A stretch of DNA of 64,000 nucleotides from SCGC-AAA076-P13 sp964276145 (GCA_964276145.1 CAXYDN010000004.1:1-64000); one strand, 5' to 3'; shown: positions 1 to 9,432, numbered from the stretch's first letter. Numbers and translations are program-made. Notes: generated by a model not told the origin, from the sequence alone.

Positions 1-2
1 GA

Positions 3-98
3 AAAATGAATACATCTAAAATAAGAACAATTGCATTTGCCGCATATGGTAAAGACTTTCAAGCCCAATTAGACATAGCCAATATAGAGCTATATTAA
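3..98 (+). CDS. Possible 3' end of an upstream gene, or a roughly 30-aa small ORF
   Basis: One frame is open from the window edge to a TAA at 96-98, with an ATG at 6. It could be the last 31 codons of a gene that starts before the window, or a tiny ORF. The peptide is not recognisable. A near-perfect inverted repeat (AATATAG, 2-nt spacer, CTATATT) covers 81-96 over the stop codon. Its meaning is unknown; the loop is too short for a terminator. Confidence 0.25.
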   Translation, partial: KMNTSKIRTIAFAAYGKDFQAQLDIANIELY

Positions 99-117
99 TC
101 AAAATGTTTAGTAGTCG

Positions 118-561
118 ATGATAGCTCATATCATGAGCTTGGCTATTCAGGAAGCAGAAAAAGCCTTTGCTAGCAACGAGGTTCCAGTTGGGGCCATCAT
201 AGTTCAAGAAGATAAAATCATTGGCAAAGGAAGAAATAGGGTGATTGCAAATCAGAATGTTACATCTCATGCTGAGATAGAAGCGATAATAGATGCATCA
301 AAAAAAGTGCAAAACTACAGATTAAACAAGTCAATCATCTATGTTTCACTGGAGCCATGTCATATGTGTGTTAAAGCAATAATTGATGCAAGAATTGATG
401 AAATAGTTTTTGCTGCACCTGAACCTAAAACCGGCAGCATTATTTCAATTGATAATTTGCTTGATAGGATTCCTTTTAATCATAAAGTTTCATACCGACA
501 TGGGCTAATGAAAGAAGAAAGTTCAAAACTTTTAAAAGATTTCTTTAAAAACAGAAGATAG
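118..561 (+). CDS. tadA: tRNA-specific adenosine deaminase TadA
   Basis: Converts A34 to inosine in tRNA-Arg(ACG), an essential decoding step in the cytoplasm. The 147-aa protein has the zinc deaminase signature: H51-A-E53 (zinc ligand and proton-shuttling Glu) and P80-C-x-x-C84 (zinc ligands). The EVPVGA segment near residue 21 and the C-terminal DFF helix match the family. The ATG at 118 is chosen because an in-frame TAG lies directly upstream (112-114); no clear Shine-Dalgarno is visible. It converges tightly with the GNAT gene. In E. coli tadA lies next to mltF and purL; here those two sit at the far end of the window. Function is confident from motifs. Confidence 0.93.
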   Translation: MIAHIMSLAIQEAEKAFASNEVPVGAIIVQEDKIIGKGRNRVIANQNVTSHAEIEAIIDASKKVQNYRLNKSIIYVSLEPCHMCVKAIIDARIDEIVFAAPEPKTGSIISIDNLLDRIPFNHKVSYRHGLMKEESSKLLKDFFKNRR

Positions 562-1005
562 CTAGGATATTTTCTTTTCCATTCTGGTATGAGGGATTTG
601 AATATCAGATTCATATGGACCAACTTCAAAATAGCCAAGCGATTTATAGAAGGCAACGGCATTTTCTCTTGCATTTAACATGATTTGATTAGCCCCTTGA
701 TTAATAGCCTCTTCTTCTAGTTTTTTAATCATTTTTGAGCCAATGCCAGATCTTCTTAAATCTTCACTTACTCCCATATATCTAATTTGGGCTTCCTCAG
801 AGGTATTTAAATGAAGTCTTCCACATGCAAGAACTTTACCCTCTGAAGTAACTCCCATAAGATGAATACTTACTTCTTCTAGATTATCTTTAAGAGGTAT
901 GTGGGACATTTTTAATGGTTTGCGCAGTACTTCCCATCTAAAACTGTCGTATGTTTCCCACTCTTTTTCTGAAGCTGGTGACCTGATTTCAAAATTGTCG
1001 ACCAT
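562..1005 (-). CDS. GNAT family N-acetyltransferase
   Basis: A 147-aa single-domain Gcn5-related acetyltransferase. The acetyl-CoA pyrophosphate-binding turn R-R-S-G-I-G lies at about residues 84-89, and a C-terminal NARENAVAFYKSLGY-like segment near 110-125 matches motif B of the fold. The substrate cannot be read from sequence; relatives of this small type acetylate amines or remain uncharacterised. Its stop abuts the tadA stop (convergent), and it lies about 10 bp downstream of xthA on the same strand, so cotranscription with xthA is plausible. Confidence 0.8.
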   Translation of the reverse strand: MVDNFEIRSPASEKEWETYDSFRWEVLRKPLKMSHIPLKDNLEEVSIHLMGVTSEGKVLACGRLHLNTSEEAQIRYMGVSEDLRRSGIGSKMIKKLEEEAINQGANQIMLNARENAVAFYKSLGYFEVGPYESDIQIPHTRMEKKIS

Positions 1006-1015
1006 TAAGATATAG

Positions 1016-1828
1016 CTATATATTTAAATCCACCCAAACAGGGCAGTGATCAGATGGTTTTTCCATAGCTCTCGAATCATAATCAATGCCAACATCAGAT
1101 ATTGACTCGCTTAGATTATTTGAAACCATGATGTGATCAATTCTTAAGCCTCTTTTGGGATCATCATCAAACATCTTAGATCTATAATCAAACCAAGAAT
1201 ATATTGATGATTCATCAGGAAACTTTGTTCTCCACGAATCAACAAAACCTATATCCTTGATACTATTCCACATTTCTCTTTCTTGTGGTTGAAAAGAGGT
1301 TTTTCCATCGCGCAACCATCTTTTAACACTATCTGGACCTATTCCTATATCTATGTCTTCAGGGGCAACGTTAAAGTCACCCATAACAACAAGATTTTTT
1401 TTAGTTTTTTTGAGTGCTTTTATATGTTTATGTAAGTCGTCATAGTATTTAATCTTTTTAGGAAATTTTGTTTCATGATGAATATTTTCACCTTGAGGAA
1501 AGTATCCATTCATAATAGTTATTTCTGAGCTTTTTGTGCCAAAGGTGCATTGAATAAATCTTTTTTGATCATCTTCAGTATCGTCTTGAAATCCTTTAAC
1601 AGTTTTAATTGGTTTTTCTTTGCTTAAAAAAGCAACACCATAATGACCTTTTTGTCCCCAATACTCCGGATGGTATCCAATTTCTTCTATTACTTCTAAG
1701 GGAAAATCTGGATCATTTACTTTTGTTTCTTGAAGCCCAATAACATCAGGATCAAGTGTATCCCTAAGATGGATTAACTGATGAGGACGAGCTCTAATGC
1801 TATTGATGTTAAAAGATACTATTCTCAT
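1016..1828 (-). CDS. xthA: Exodeoxyribonuclease III
   Basis: Major AP endonuclease and 3'-5' exonuclease of base-excision repair. The 270-aa length equals the family norm. Metal- and catalysis-linked motifs are in place: the N-terminal FNINSIRAR, Q33-E34-T35 (metal Glu), M150-G-D152-F-N154, and a C-terminal S-D-H triad near 259-261. It starts 5 bp after the prc stop on the same strand, so it is probably transcribed from the prc side or from a weak internal promoter. The assignment is secure. Confidence 0.95.
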   Translation of the reverse strand: MRIVSFNINSIRARPHQLIHLRDTLDPDVIGLQETKVNDPDFPLEVIEEIGYHPEYWGQKGHYGVAFLSKEKPIKTVKGFQDDTEDDQKRFIQCTFGTKSSEITIMNGYFPQGENIHHETKFPKKIKYYDDLHKHIKALKKTKKNLVVMGDFNVAPEDIDIGIGPDSVKRWLRDGKTSFQPQEREMWNSIKDIGFVDSWRTKFPDESSIYSWFDYRSKMFDDDPKRGLRIDHIMVSNNLSESISDVGIDYDSRAMEKPSDHCPVWVDLNI

Positions 1829-1833
1829 TTTTT

Positions 1834-3912
1834 CTAGTCTCTTTCACTTAAAAGTATTTTTTTATTCATATTAATATAATCATTCACGATGTTAGTTGAT
1901 TCTATCAAAAGAAAGTCTTTGTTAAGATCAATTTTTTCATCATTTTCTTTGTTTTCATTTTTATTATGTTCTTCAAGTTCTTCGTATGATTCAAAGGTAG
2001 TAAGCTCCAGAACTTTTCTTCTATTATTTTCAATCTCAAGCTGCCAAGTTCTTCTCGCTTCTTTTTCTGATTTTCTTGTATTTATATTTAAGCTTAATAA
2101 TTTTTTATCTTTATTTTGATTGTATCTTTCTCTAACTTTAGCTAAATATTTTAGATTAGGGTCCTCATTCAACCTTTGTGAATATAAATTATTTATTTCT
2201 TCAATTTGATTATCATCAAACTTAAATTTCTTGTGCCTGTAAGGCCTAACAGTGTCCCATTCCATTGCAGTAGGGTAGGAACTCTCACCAACAGACTCTA
2301 TATCCCATGTAGATAACAATTCTATGTCTGGTATTACTCCTTTATTTTGTGTGCTTGATCCATCTACTCTGTAATACTTTGATTCGGTTATTTTTATTTG
2401 GCCCTTAGAGATACTTTCTAAGCTTTGAACGGTTCCCTTTCCAAATGTTCGCTGGCCAATAACTATTCCTCGTTTGTAATCTTGTATAGCGCCAGCAACA
2501 ATCTCTGATGCAGATGCTGAATAACGATTTACCAATATAGCAACAGGTTTTTCCCATATCTGTTTTGCTCTGCTATCCCCATAAGGTTGTATATATCCTG
2601 CCTTATGCTTAACTTGAACGGTTGGTCCTGAAGCAACAAAAAGTCCAACTATTTTATTTGCTTCAATTAAAGCGCCACCACCATTGTTTCTCAGATCTAA
2701 AATTACAGCATCTACGCCTTCATCACTAAAATCATTTAGAATTTCTTTTACATCTTTACTGCTGCTTCTGTAATCAGAATCTCTGTTTTGATAGGCATTA
2801 AAATCAATATAAAAGGAAGGCAAATCAATGATACCAATTTTATTTCCATCTGCACCTTCATAAATTTTTGATTTAGCTGCTCTATCTTCTAGTTTGATTT
2901 CTTCTCTTACCAAGGTTACAAGTTTTCTAGTATTCTCAGCTGAGTCAGATGAAATGAACTCAATCTCAACTTGAGTACCCGATTCACCTCTAATTAAATC
3001 TACAACTTCGTCTATTCGCCATCCTACAACATCAACATACTCATTATTTTCAGAGCCGACTTGTCTTATTCTTGTTATTCTGTCTTCAGGTAATATTGCA
3101 CCAGATTTCTCTGCTGGACCTCCAGCTACTAAACTAACTATTTTTGTATAATCATCTTCAGCACCCAAAAGGGCACCAATACCCTCAAGTTTTAGACTCA
3201 TATTCATATCAAAATCTTCTGCCGATCTAGGCGACAGGTAAGAAGAATGCGGGTCAAATTGATTTGCTAAGGAATTGACTGCAATAGAAAAAACATCTTC
3301 TTCATTTTGTTGTTGGATTCTTCTAATTCTATTCTTATATCTTTTTATTAGGCCTTTCTTAGGGTCTTCGGACAAAGTATCAGACATCATTGCTACCAAG
3401 AAATCATTCTTTGTTTCATCTCTCCATAATTTTTTTAGATTTTCATCCGCTTGAGGCCATTCATTGTCTTCATAATAAATATCAATATAGTCGTCTTGTT
3501 GCAAGTTAAACGAATCCTTTTCAATTAATGAAATTTGATATTCTGAAAATAAAATTAACCTCTTAAAATATAAATTTATAATGGAATAAGATAAATCTAT
3601 GTCAAAACTACTACCATCATATGCATTAGCCTTCTGATAAAACTCCTTAATCTCAGGCTTTAAAAAATATAATTTATTTTCATCAAGTCTTTTAATTAAG
3701 GCTTCTATATATTCTTTATTAAAATCTTCATTAACAAAGTTTTTTAAGTAGTGTTCCTTTTTAAGTTTATTAAAAATTTCTTTACTTAACTCAATTCTCT
3801 CATCATTTAGATTGGTTGAGATATATTCTTGAGGTTCATAATTTGCCTTACTACATGACGCAATAAAAAGGCATAGAAATAAAAATTGAGGGATGAAATA
3901 TTTTTTAGTCAC
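1834..3912 (-). CDS. prc: Carboxy-terminal processing (tail-specific) protease Prc, lipoprotein form
   Basis: Periplasmic S41-family protease that trims or degrades proteins from their C-termini, including cell-wall hydrolases in relatives. The 692-aa sequence opens with a signal peptide ending in a lipobox (Cys20), so it is probably lipid-anchored, unlike E. coli Prc. A PDZ domain with the GIGALLG segment occupies about 235-330. The catalytic Ser lies in the SASASE stretch near residue 466 and the Lys in the F-G-K-G-T segment near 490, with the expected spacing of about 25 residues. It follows the acyl-CoA dehydrogenase operon by 7 bp, which may be readthrough rather than shared function. 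Confidence 0.93.
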   Translation of the reverse strand: MTKKYFIPQFLFLCLFIASCSKANYEPQEYISTNLNDERIELSKEIFNKLKKEHYLKNFVNEDFNKEYIEALIKRLDENKLYFLKPEIKEFYQKANAYDGSSFDIDLSYSIINLYFKRLILFSEYQISLIEKDSFNLQQDDYIDIYYEDNEWPQADENLKKLWRDETKNDFLVAMMSDTLSEDPKKGLIKRYKNRIRRIQQQNEEDVFSIAVNSLANQFDPHSSYLSPRSAEDFDMNMSLKLEGIGALLGAEDDYTKIVSLVAGGPAEKSGAILPEDRITRIRQVGSENNEYVDVVGWRIDEVVDLIRGESGTQVEIEFISSDSAENTRKLVTLVREEIKLEDRAAKSKIYEGADGNKIGIIDLPSFYIDFNAYQNRDSDYRSSSKDVKEILNDFSDEGVDAVILDLRNNGGGALIEANKIVGLFVASGPTVQVKHKAGYIQPYGDSRAKQIWEKPVAILVNRYSASASEIVAGAIQDYKRGIVIGQRTFGKGTVQSLESISKGQIKITESKYYRVDGSSTQNKGVIPDIELLSTWDIESVGESSYPTAMEWDTVRPYRHKKFKFDDNQIEEINNLYSQRLNEDPNLKYLAKVRERYNQNKDKKLLSLNINTRKSEKEARRTWQLEIENNRRKVLELTTFESYEELEEHNKNENKENDEKIDLNKDFLLIESTNIVNDYINMNKKILLSERD

Positions 3913-3919
3913 TGATATT

Positions 3920-5008
3920 TTATAGATTTTGTATGTTTGCAGCTTCTTCTCTAATAATTTCTGGAGAGCCTAGATTCTGTCTATTAACTCCAATTCTTTT
4001 GAACCAATAATGTATTCCCATTAAATCAGTAAAACCCATGCCTCCATGAACTTCTGTAGCTTTTTTAGCAATAACTTTAGAAACATCAGATACATGTGAT
4101 TTAACATGACATGACATCAATCGTGATTCATCAGGAATGTTATCAAAACTATGAGCTGCATGCCACACAAATGCATAACATGGCTCAAGATCTGCTGCCA
4201 TTTCTGCGCACATGTGTTTTACAGCCTGAAATGATCCAATTGTTCTACCAAACTGTTTTCTTTCTTTGGAATACTCTACAGCTTTAGAGATTAATGCGCT
4301 GGACGCACCTAATGAATCTGCAGCCAAGATAATTCTTCCAGCATCTATTGTTTTATTAATAGCAAAATTATCTTTTAGAGATTTCTCTAATAAATCAATT
4401 GATACATCATCAAGTATGACTTCAGAGTAACTTCTTGTTTTATCAACTGTTGTAAGATTAACAATTTCAATATTTTGATCAGCTAGATCAACAACTCCAA
4501 TACATCCAGATTCATCTGCCACCAAAAGGTGAGTAGCACCTTCAATATCAAGAACAAACATCAACTTTCCATTTACTTTATTATTTTTAAATGTGATTCC
4601 TGATCCGTTTCTTGCAGATATAAATTCAGAAAATCCAATAGCAAATTTTATTTTATTTTCTGCAATTCCTGTTAGGTATTTTCTCTTTTGTTTATCACTT
4701 GCCCCATGAGATAGTGCAATGGGCGCCATTACGTAGGGACCTAAAAAAGAGAAAGGAGCAACATTTTCACCTAAGCTTTGAGAAACTGCTGCTGCAAATA
4801 GTAAATCTAGATCCAAACCCCCATATTCTTCTGGAACCAATAAACCATTAATACCAAGATTCACTAACCCACTATCAATCTCTTTTTGTAAATTTTGTCC
4901 TTCACCTTCAGTAATTTTTTTAATAACATCCAATGAGGCATGATCTTCAAGAAATCTTGAAACGTTATCTTGAAAGAATAGCTGGTCTTCTGATAATCCA
5001 AAATACAT
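3920..5008 (-). CDS. Acyl-CoA dehydrogenase, probable non-catalytic partner subunit
   Basis: FAD-type acyl-CoA dehydrogenase fold, about 362 aa from the chosen start. That start (ATG at 5008) is preceded by AAGGAG at the right spacing; a longer reading from 5035 would overlap the upstream gene by 26 bp. Helix G reads D-A-G-R, with Gly (about residue 224) where isovaleryl-type enzymes have catalytic Glu. The C-terminus has G-S-P-E-I instead of Y-E-G-T-S, so the medium-chain-type Glu is also absent. The FAD-contacting R-K-Q-F-G motif is present near 250. With the gene just upstream (1-nt gap) it looks like one half of a heteromeric dehydrogenase. Substrate unknown; context suggests a branched acyl-CoA. 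Confidence 0.85.
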   Translation of the reverse strand: MYFGLSEDQLFFQDNVSRFLEDHASLDVIKKITEGEGQNLQKEIDSGLVNLGINGLLVPEEYGGLDLDLLFAAAVSQSLGENVAPFSFLGPYVMAPIALSHGASDKQKRKYLTGIAENKIKFAIGFSEFISARNGSGITFKNNKVNGKLMFVLDIEGATHLLVADESGCIGVVDLADQNIEIVNLTTVDKTRSYSEVILDDVSIDLLEKSLKDNFAINKTIDAGRIILAADSLGASSALISKAVEYSKERKQFGRTIGSFQAVKHMCAEMAADLEPCYAFVWHAAHSFDNIPDESRLMSCHVKSHVSDVSKVIAKKATEVHGGMGFTDLMGIHYWFKRIGVNRQNLGSPEIIREEAANIQNL

Positions 5009-5009
5009 A

Positions 5010-6233
5010 CTAAGCTCCTTGAACCTTTGGTTCACGAGGCATGCCTAAACCTCTTTCGGCAATAATATTTTTTTGAATTTGACTTGTACCACCTCCAATT
5101 ATTAAACCTAGGTAGTACATATATAAAAATTGCCATGAGCCTTTATCTCTGAGGTGAGGGCTATCTTCATATAAAGTTCCAATCTCACCCATAACATCAA
5201 CAGCAAAACCTTCTAATTCATGTCTGAGCTCAGTTCCATAATACTTTTGAATCATTCCAGCCATTTTGACATCTTGTCCAGAATTAATTTTTGCAGACAA
5301 TACTCTCAATGAGTTTGACTGAAAGGCCATAACTTTTGCTTGTAAACCCATTAATTTATCTCTGTAGACAGGAATATCAATTAATTTTTTGCCGTTAACG
5401 GTCTCTTTTTTCATTCTATCAATAAGAGAATTAACCCTATTCATGGTTCCATTAGGATCAGTTAATGAACCTCTTTCATGAGTAAGTGTTGCGTTAGCTA
5501 CTGCCCAGCCTTCACCTCTTTTCCCAACAATATTTGTATCAGGTATTGTTACGTCCGTAAAAAAAACTTCGTTAAAGCCAGCTTTTAGCGTCATATCGAC
5601 TAAAGGCCTGATGTCTATACCAGGCGTTTCCATTGGAATTAATAGATAACTTATGCCAGCATGCTTTTTTGCTTCTGGTTCGGTTCTTACTAGGCAAAAC
5701 ATCATTTGAGAATATTGCGCAGTGCTAGTCCATATTTTTTGACCGTTTATAACCCAATTGCCATCTACTAATTCTCCTTTTGTTTGAAGGCTAGCTAAGT
5801 CACTTCCAGCATTAGGTTCAGAGTATCCTTGACACCATATAATTTCACCAAGTAATGTTTTTTCAATATATTGTTTTTTTTGTTCTTCAGTTCCAAGCTC
5901 AAGAAGAGTTGGAACAAGCATGTCTATGCCTTGACCACTCATTGGAGAGGGTATTCTATAATTAGAGAATTCAGAGGCAATAATTCTATTTTTAATAACG
6001 TCGCTTTCACCACCATAGCCACCATATTCTTTGGGGATAGAGCGCGCAAAGTAACCCTCTTTTATTAAAATTGATTGCCATTCAGTTCTAGTAATTTTTA
6101 TCCCACCAACCTTAGTTATTGGATTCATTAGAACTTTTGCTTCATCAATAAAGTGAACACCTTCCCATTTTTTACAAAAGGCTATAACTTCTTTCTTAAA
6201 ATTTTTATACTCAGGCCCGTAATTAAGATTCAT
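5010..6233 (-). CDS. Acyl-CoA dehydrogenase, probable catalytic subunit of a heteromer
   Basis: A 407-aa acyl-CoA dehydrogenase. The flavin/substrate motif YSEPNAGSDLA is at 137-147, and WTS near 168-170 is typical. Helix G has T-H-E253-R, placing Glu where isovaleryl/long-chain enzymes keep their base. At the medium-chain Glu position it has G-G-G-T-S-Q. It lacks the R-K-Q-F-G segment, which its downstream partner supplies. In the Atu pathway a citronellyl-CoA dehydrogenase (AtuD) is expected at this step; this pair could fill that role, but the heteromeric layout differs. It lies 20 bp after the enoyl-CoA hydratase gene in the same operon. Confidence 0.87.
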   Translation of the reverse strand: MNLNYGPEYKNFKKEVIAFCKKWEGVHFIDEAKVLMNPITKVGGIKITRTEWQSILIKEGYFARSIPKEYGGYGGESDVIKNRIIASEFSNYRIPSPMSGQGIDMLVPTLLELGTEEQKKQYIEKTLLGEIIWCQGYSEPNAGSDLASLQTKGELVDGNWVINGQKIWTSTAQYSQMMFCLVRTEPEAKKHAGISYLLIPMETPGIDIRPLVDMTLKAGFNEVFFTDVTIPDTNIVGKRGEGWAVANATLTHERGSLTDPNGTMNRVNSLIDRMKKETVNGKKLIDIPVYRDKLMGLQAKVMAFQSNSLRVLSAKINSGQDVKMAGMIQKYYGTELRHELEGFAVDVMGEIGTLYEDSPHLRDKGSWQFLYMYYLGLIIGGGTSQIQKNIIAERGLGMPREPKVQGA

Positions 6234-6253
6234 GTTTTATTCTCATAGATTAT

Positions 6254-7045
6254 TTAGTCCCACTTAGGATCTCTTTTTTCTAAAAAAGCAGAAATGCCCT
6301 CTTTAGCATCATCACTTTTAAAACATTCTGCAATTTGTTCTTGAAGGTATGGTAAAGCTTCATCAAAACTCATATTATCCTGATTTGCATATGCTTGTAA
6401 CCCTATCCGCATAGTGCCAGGAGCAAGACTAGAAAGCTCTTTAGCTAAATTATCAACATACTCATCAAGTTGATTCTTTTCCACTGATTTATTAATTAAT
6501 CCCCACGCCTCAGCTTTAGAAGCATCTATATAATTGCCCCTCATAATAAAATCCAAACCAGCTCTTTTTGGCATAACTCTAAATAGTCCGGCCATAACCA
6601 TAAACGGCCATAATCCTCTTTTGATCTCAGGTGCTGAAAATTTTGCATCTTTTACTGCAATTGCATGAGTAGCATTTGTAATCATTAAAAGAGCCCCAGC
6701 TAGAACAGATCCTTGAATTTTACATATTACAGGTTTATACAAATGCCTTATCGAAAGGCTTAAATCATCATGATCTACTAATTTTGGAACATTGGATTCA
6801 GACTTTGAATTACTTAAGTCTGCTCCAGCACAAAAAACATCTCCTTCAGCATCTATTATTACGACTCTAATTTTTCGCTCTTGTTTTGCATACGCCAAAG
6901 CATAATTAACCTCATTCATCATTACACTGTTTATTGCATTCTTCTTATTAGGCCTATTTAAGGTTATTGTTAAAATATAATCTTTCATAACAACTTTGGT
7001 TGCTTCAAAAATCAAACCATCTAAAGAAAGTTTCTCATTGTTCAT
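6254..7045 (-). CDS. Enoyl-CoA hydratase/isomerase family protein (AtuE-like by context)
   Basis: Crotonase-fold protein of 263 aa. The first oxyanion-hole strand is visible as F-C-A-G-A-D at about 71-75 and the second as G-S-V-L-A-G near 112-117. The P-E-I-K-R-G-L-W-P segment corresponds to the active-site loop. In the Atu and leucine routes a crotonase hydrates the carboxylated glutaconyl-type CoA; position beside the carboxylase and AtuA genes makes that the best guess. Its start overlaps the end of the AtuA gene by 11 bp, indicating translational coupling. Exact substrate cannot be read. Confidence 0.85.
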   Translation of the reverse strand: MNNEKLSLDGLIFEATKVVMKDYILTITLNRPNKKNAINSVMMNEVNYALAYAKQERKIRVVIIDAEGDVFCAGADLSNSKSESNVPKLVDHDDLSLSIRHLYKPVICKIQGSVLAGALLMITNATHAIAVKDAKFSAPEIKRGLWPFMVMAGLFRVMPKRAGLDFIMRGNYIDASKAEAWGLINKSVEKNQLDEYVDNLAKELSSLAPGTMRIGLQAYANQDNMSFDEALPYLQEQIAECFKSDDAKEGISAFLEKRDPKWD

Positions 7046-8819
7046 AGTTTTTTCCTTTTAATATTGAAGAGGGCACTTGTATCGTCTTAGCCCTTAAATA
7101 TTCACCAAGAGATTTTGCTTGGCTGTCTATTTTATTATTTGAAGAAACCCCGTCTTGAAGAATGGCATGAATATAAAAGTTCAGAGAATGAATATTTGCT
7201 AATTCATATCTATCTATTTTGAAATTTTTTAGATCAGGTAAAAGTTCTTTAAGTTTTTGAACTGTTAAAAATTTATACAGAAATGCATAAGAAGGTAAAT
7301 CCTTTGCCCAAACACCTAAATTTGCACAACCGCCTTTATCACCTGATCTAGTCCCATATATTTCTCCAAAATAAATTTGTGACATTTCTTCTTCTTTGAC
7401 CTCAGGAATTCTAATTGGTTCTTTTTGATAGTAAATGTCTTCAAAATCAAGTTGACTTGTTGGAATTATTTCAATCTTTTCTTCGTTGATATTAACTGTT
7501 TCTTTAATATATTTACTGTCCACCAAAGCAGGCCAATAGACTATTACTGGGCCATTCGGCTTAGCAGAGCCTCGTGCAAAAAAACCAGGGAAGTTTGATA
7601 AAGACAGCTCAACAATTTTTGCAGTGAAAAGCCTTCCAACCAAATCTGGATTCATTGATTTTACGGATATATTAAGAGAAGCCATCGCTTCTTCATTTGT
7701 TTTGGGATTATTTTTTTGAGTTTGGTGTAAATCAATAGACACTTCATCAAATTGATCCATGCCGCCTACAGAATTAAACAAGGTATCTGTAAATGCTTTA
7801 GCTTTTTCTTCAATATCGAGCCCGGTGAGAATAATTTCCATCCCATTTCTATATCCACCAGCAAGATTAATGCAAACTTTATGAGATGGCGGGGGTGAGC
7901 TTCCTCTGCACCCAGATACATAGACTCTATCTTTTGCAATCTCTTCAATTTTTAAAGTATCAAAATGAGCAATTACATCAGGATTGATGTATGAAGGAGA
8001 ACTAATTTCATATAAAAGTTGAGCAGTTACTGTTCCAACAGATACCAATCCTCCGGTATTGGGATGCTTGGTAATTATAAAATTACCACTTTCTTCAATT
8101 TCTGCGATTGGGTAACCTACATTATCAAAACTTGGAACTTCTTTGAAAAAAGCATAATTTCCGCCAGTTGCCTGACATCCGCATTCAATAATATGTCCTG
8201 CTGCCAGTGCTCCTGCTAAAGCGTCGTAATTATTTCTACTCCAATTGAATTTCCATGCAGCAGGACCAATCACAACCGCAGCATCAGTAACTCTTGGACA
8301 CACCACAATATCAGCACCTTTATCAAGTGCTTCTTTAATACCCCATGCACCAAAATATACATTTGCAGTTAAGGGATTAAATCCAGAATCTTTCAATGCC
8401 ACATCTTTGTCTATATTGATAAAATTCTCACCTTGTTGATATAGTTCATCTATTCTTGGAATCAGGTCATCACCTTCTATATAAGCAACTTTCAAGTCAA
8501 TAGACATGTCTTTTAAAATTTTTTCAATTTCAGTTGCCATTGATTTTGGGTTCAAGCCACCTGCGTTAGTGACAATTTTTATATTTTTAGTTTTACAATC
8601 TTCAGCAACTTCTTTTATTTGCTTGAGAAAGGTTCCAACATATCCTTTATCTTCGCCTCTTGATATTTTTTGACTGTAAAGAATAGTCATAGTTAGCTCA
8701 GCAAGATAATCACCTGTAAGAACATCAATAGGACCGCCTTCTACCATTTCTTTTGCAGCAGAAAGCTTGTCGCCGTAGTATCCGCTACAGTTAGCTATTT
8801 TTATAACATCCTTATTCAA
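7035..8819 (-). CDS. atuA: Acyclic terpene utilisation AtuA family protein (DUF1446)
   Basis: A 594-aa protein of the DUF1446/AtuA family. N-terminal landmarks are the C-S-G-Y-Y-G-D segment near residue 11 and the G-D-Y-L-A-E-L-T-M-T motif near 36-45. A C-terminal domain with S-G-D-K-G-G-C-A-N-L-G near 490 is typical of the two-domain members. The biochemical role is not established; in Pseudomonas the gene is part of the citronellol/geraniol cluster. Here it sits between TetR and the enoyl-CoA hydratase, 1-2 bp after the TetR stop. Family call is firm; pathway role is inferred from neighbours. Confidence 0.85.
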   Translation of the reverse strand: MNKDVIKIANCSGYYGDKLSAAKEMVEGGPIDVLTGDYLAELTMTILYSQKISRGEDKGYVGTFLKQIKEVAEDCKTKNIKIVTNAGGLNPKSMATEIEKILKDMSIDLKVAYIEGDDLIPRIDELYQQGENFINIDKDVALKDSGFNPLTANVYFGAWGIKEALDKGADIVVCPRVTDAAVVIGPAAWKFNWSRNNYDALAGALAAGHIIECGCQATGGNYAFFKEVPSFDNVGYPIAEIEESGNFIITKHPNTGGLVSVGTVTAQLLYEISSPSYINPDVIAHFDTLKIEEIAKDRVYVSGCRGSSPPPSHKVCINLAGGYRNGMEIILTGLDIEEKAKAFTDTLFNSVGGMDQFDEVSIDLHQTQKNNPKTNEEAMASLNISVKSMNPDLVGRLFTAKIVELSLSNFPGFFARGSAKPNGPVIVYWPALVDSKYIKETVNINEEKIEIIPTSQLDFEDIYYQKEPIRIPEVKEEEMSQIYFGEIYGTRSGDKGGCANLGVWAKDLPSYAFLYKFLTVQKLKELLPDLKNFKIDRYELANIHSLNFYIHAILQDGVSSNNKIDSQAKSLGEYLRAKTIQVPSSILKGKNYEQ

Positions 8820-8820
8820 G

Positions 8821-9432
8821 TTAATTCTCCAACCTTATTCCTTTTAATATAACTTTTGTTACTGAATTTGCTGACATTTCAGGAGATTCATCTATTGATG
8901 ATCTATTTTTACTTTTTGCAAATTCTCTTCCAATACCTCCAAGTAAAATTGCAAATGCCTTAGGATCTATTCTTTGTATTTCTTTGGCGCTCATAGCCTC
9001 AACTAAGAGTTTTTCAGTGTACTTTGTAATAAAATCTTCATGATAATCAATCATCTCAGACGAGCCATTTATTTTCCCCAGCCCTTTGATATAGGCATCA
9101 AACTTTGGACCAACAGCCTGATTTACAATGCCTAAATATGTATCAAGTTTATCTATGGGTGATTCAATTTTAGAAACTCGTTCTAGCGCACTTTTACCTA
9201 ATTTTTTTAATATATTATCCACGGTCATTGTGATTAATTGATCTTTACTAGGAGCAATTTCATATAAAGTTCTTAAAGATATTTTTAACTTTGATGCAAG
9301 CTCTGACATAGTTAATTCTGGAATGCCTTTTTCAAGCATCTTCTCAAGAGTGTTAATTATCTCTTTATGTTTTTTAGTCAAAGGTTTTAGTGATTCTAAT
9401 CTTGAGCTATGAATACTATGTGAATACTGCAT
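8821..9432 (-). CDS. TetR family transcriptional regulator (AtuR-like)
   Basis: A 203-aa regulator with a helix-turn-helix at about 41-62 (T-M-S-E-L-A...I-S-L-R-T-L-Y) and a C-terminal ligand domain without recognisable motif. The residue after T-L-Y is Glu where many TetR proteins have a basic or Gly residue. The start overlaps the upstream carboxylase stop by one base (TAATG), so the repressor is made from the operon it probably controls. Palindromic sites at 13044-13083, upstream of the first gene, are candidate operators. By analogy with AtuR it would release DNA when an acyl-CoA intermediate accumulates; that is inference. Confidence 0.85.
   Translation of the reverse strand: MQYSHSIHSSRLESLKPLTKKHKEIINTLEKMLEKGIPELTMSELASKLKISLRTLYEIAPSKDQLITMTVDNILKKLGKSALERVSKIESPIDKLDTYLGIVNQAVGPKFDAYIKGLGKINGSSEMIDYHEDFITKYTEKLLVEAMSAKEIQRIDPKAFAILLGGIGREFAKSKNRSSIDESPEMSANSVTKVILKGIRLEN

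Noticed and set aside
81..96. Inverted repeat AATATAG-AG-CTATATT as a terminator
   Set aside because: Two-base loop and no GC or T-run; at best a protein-binding site, probably chance in AT-rich DNA.
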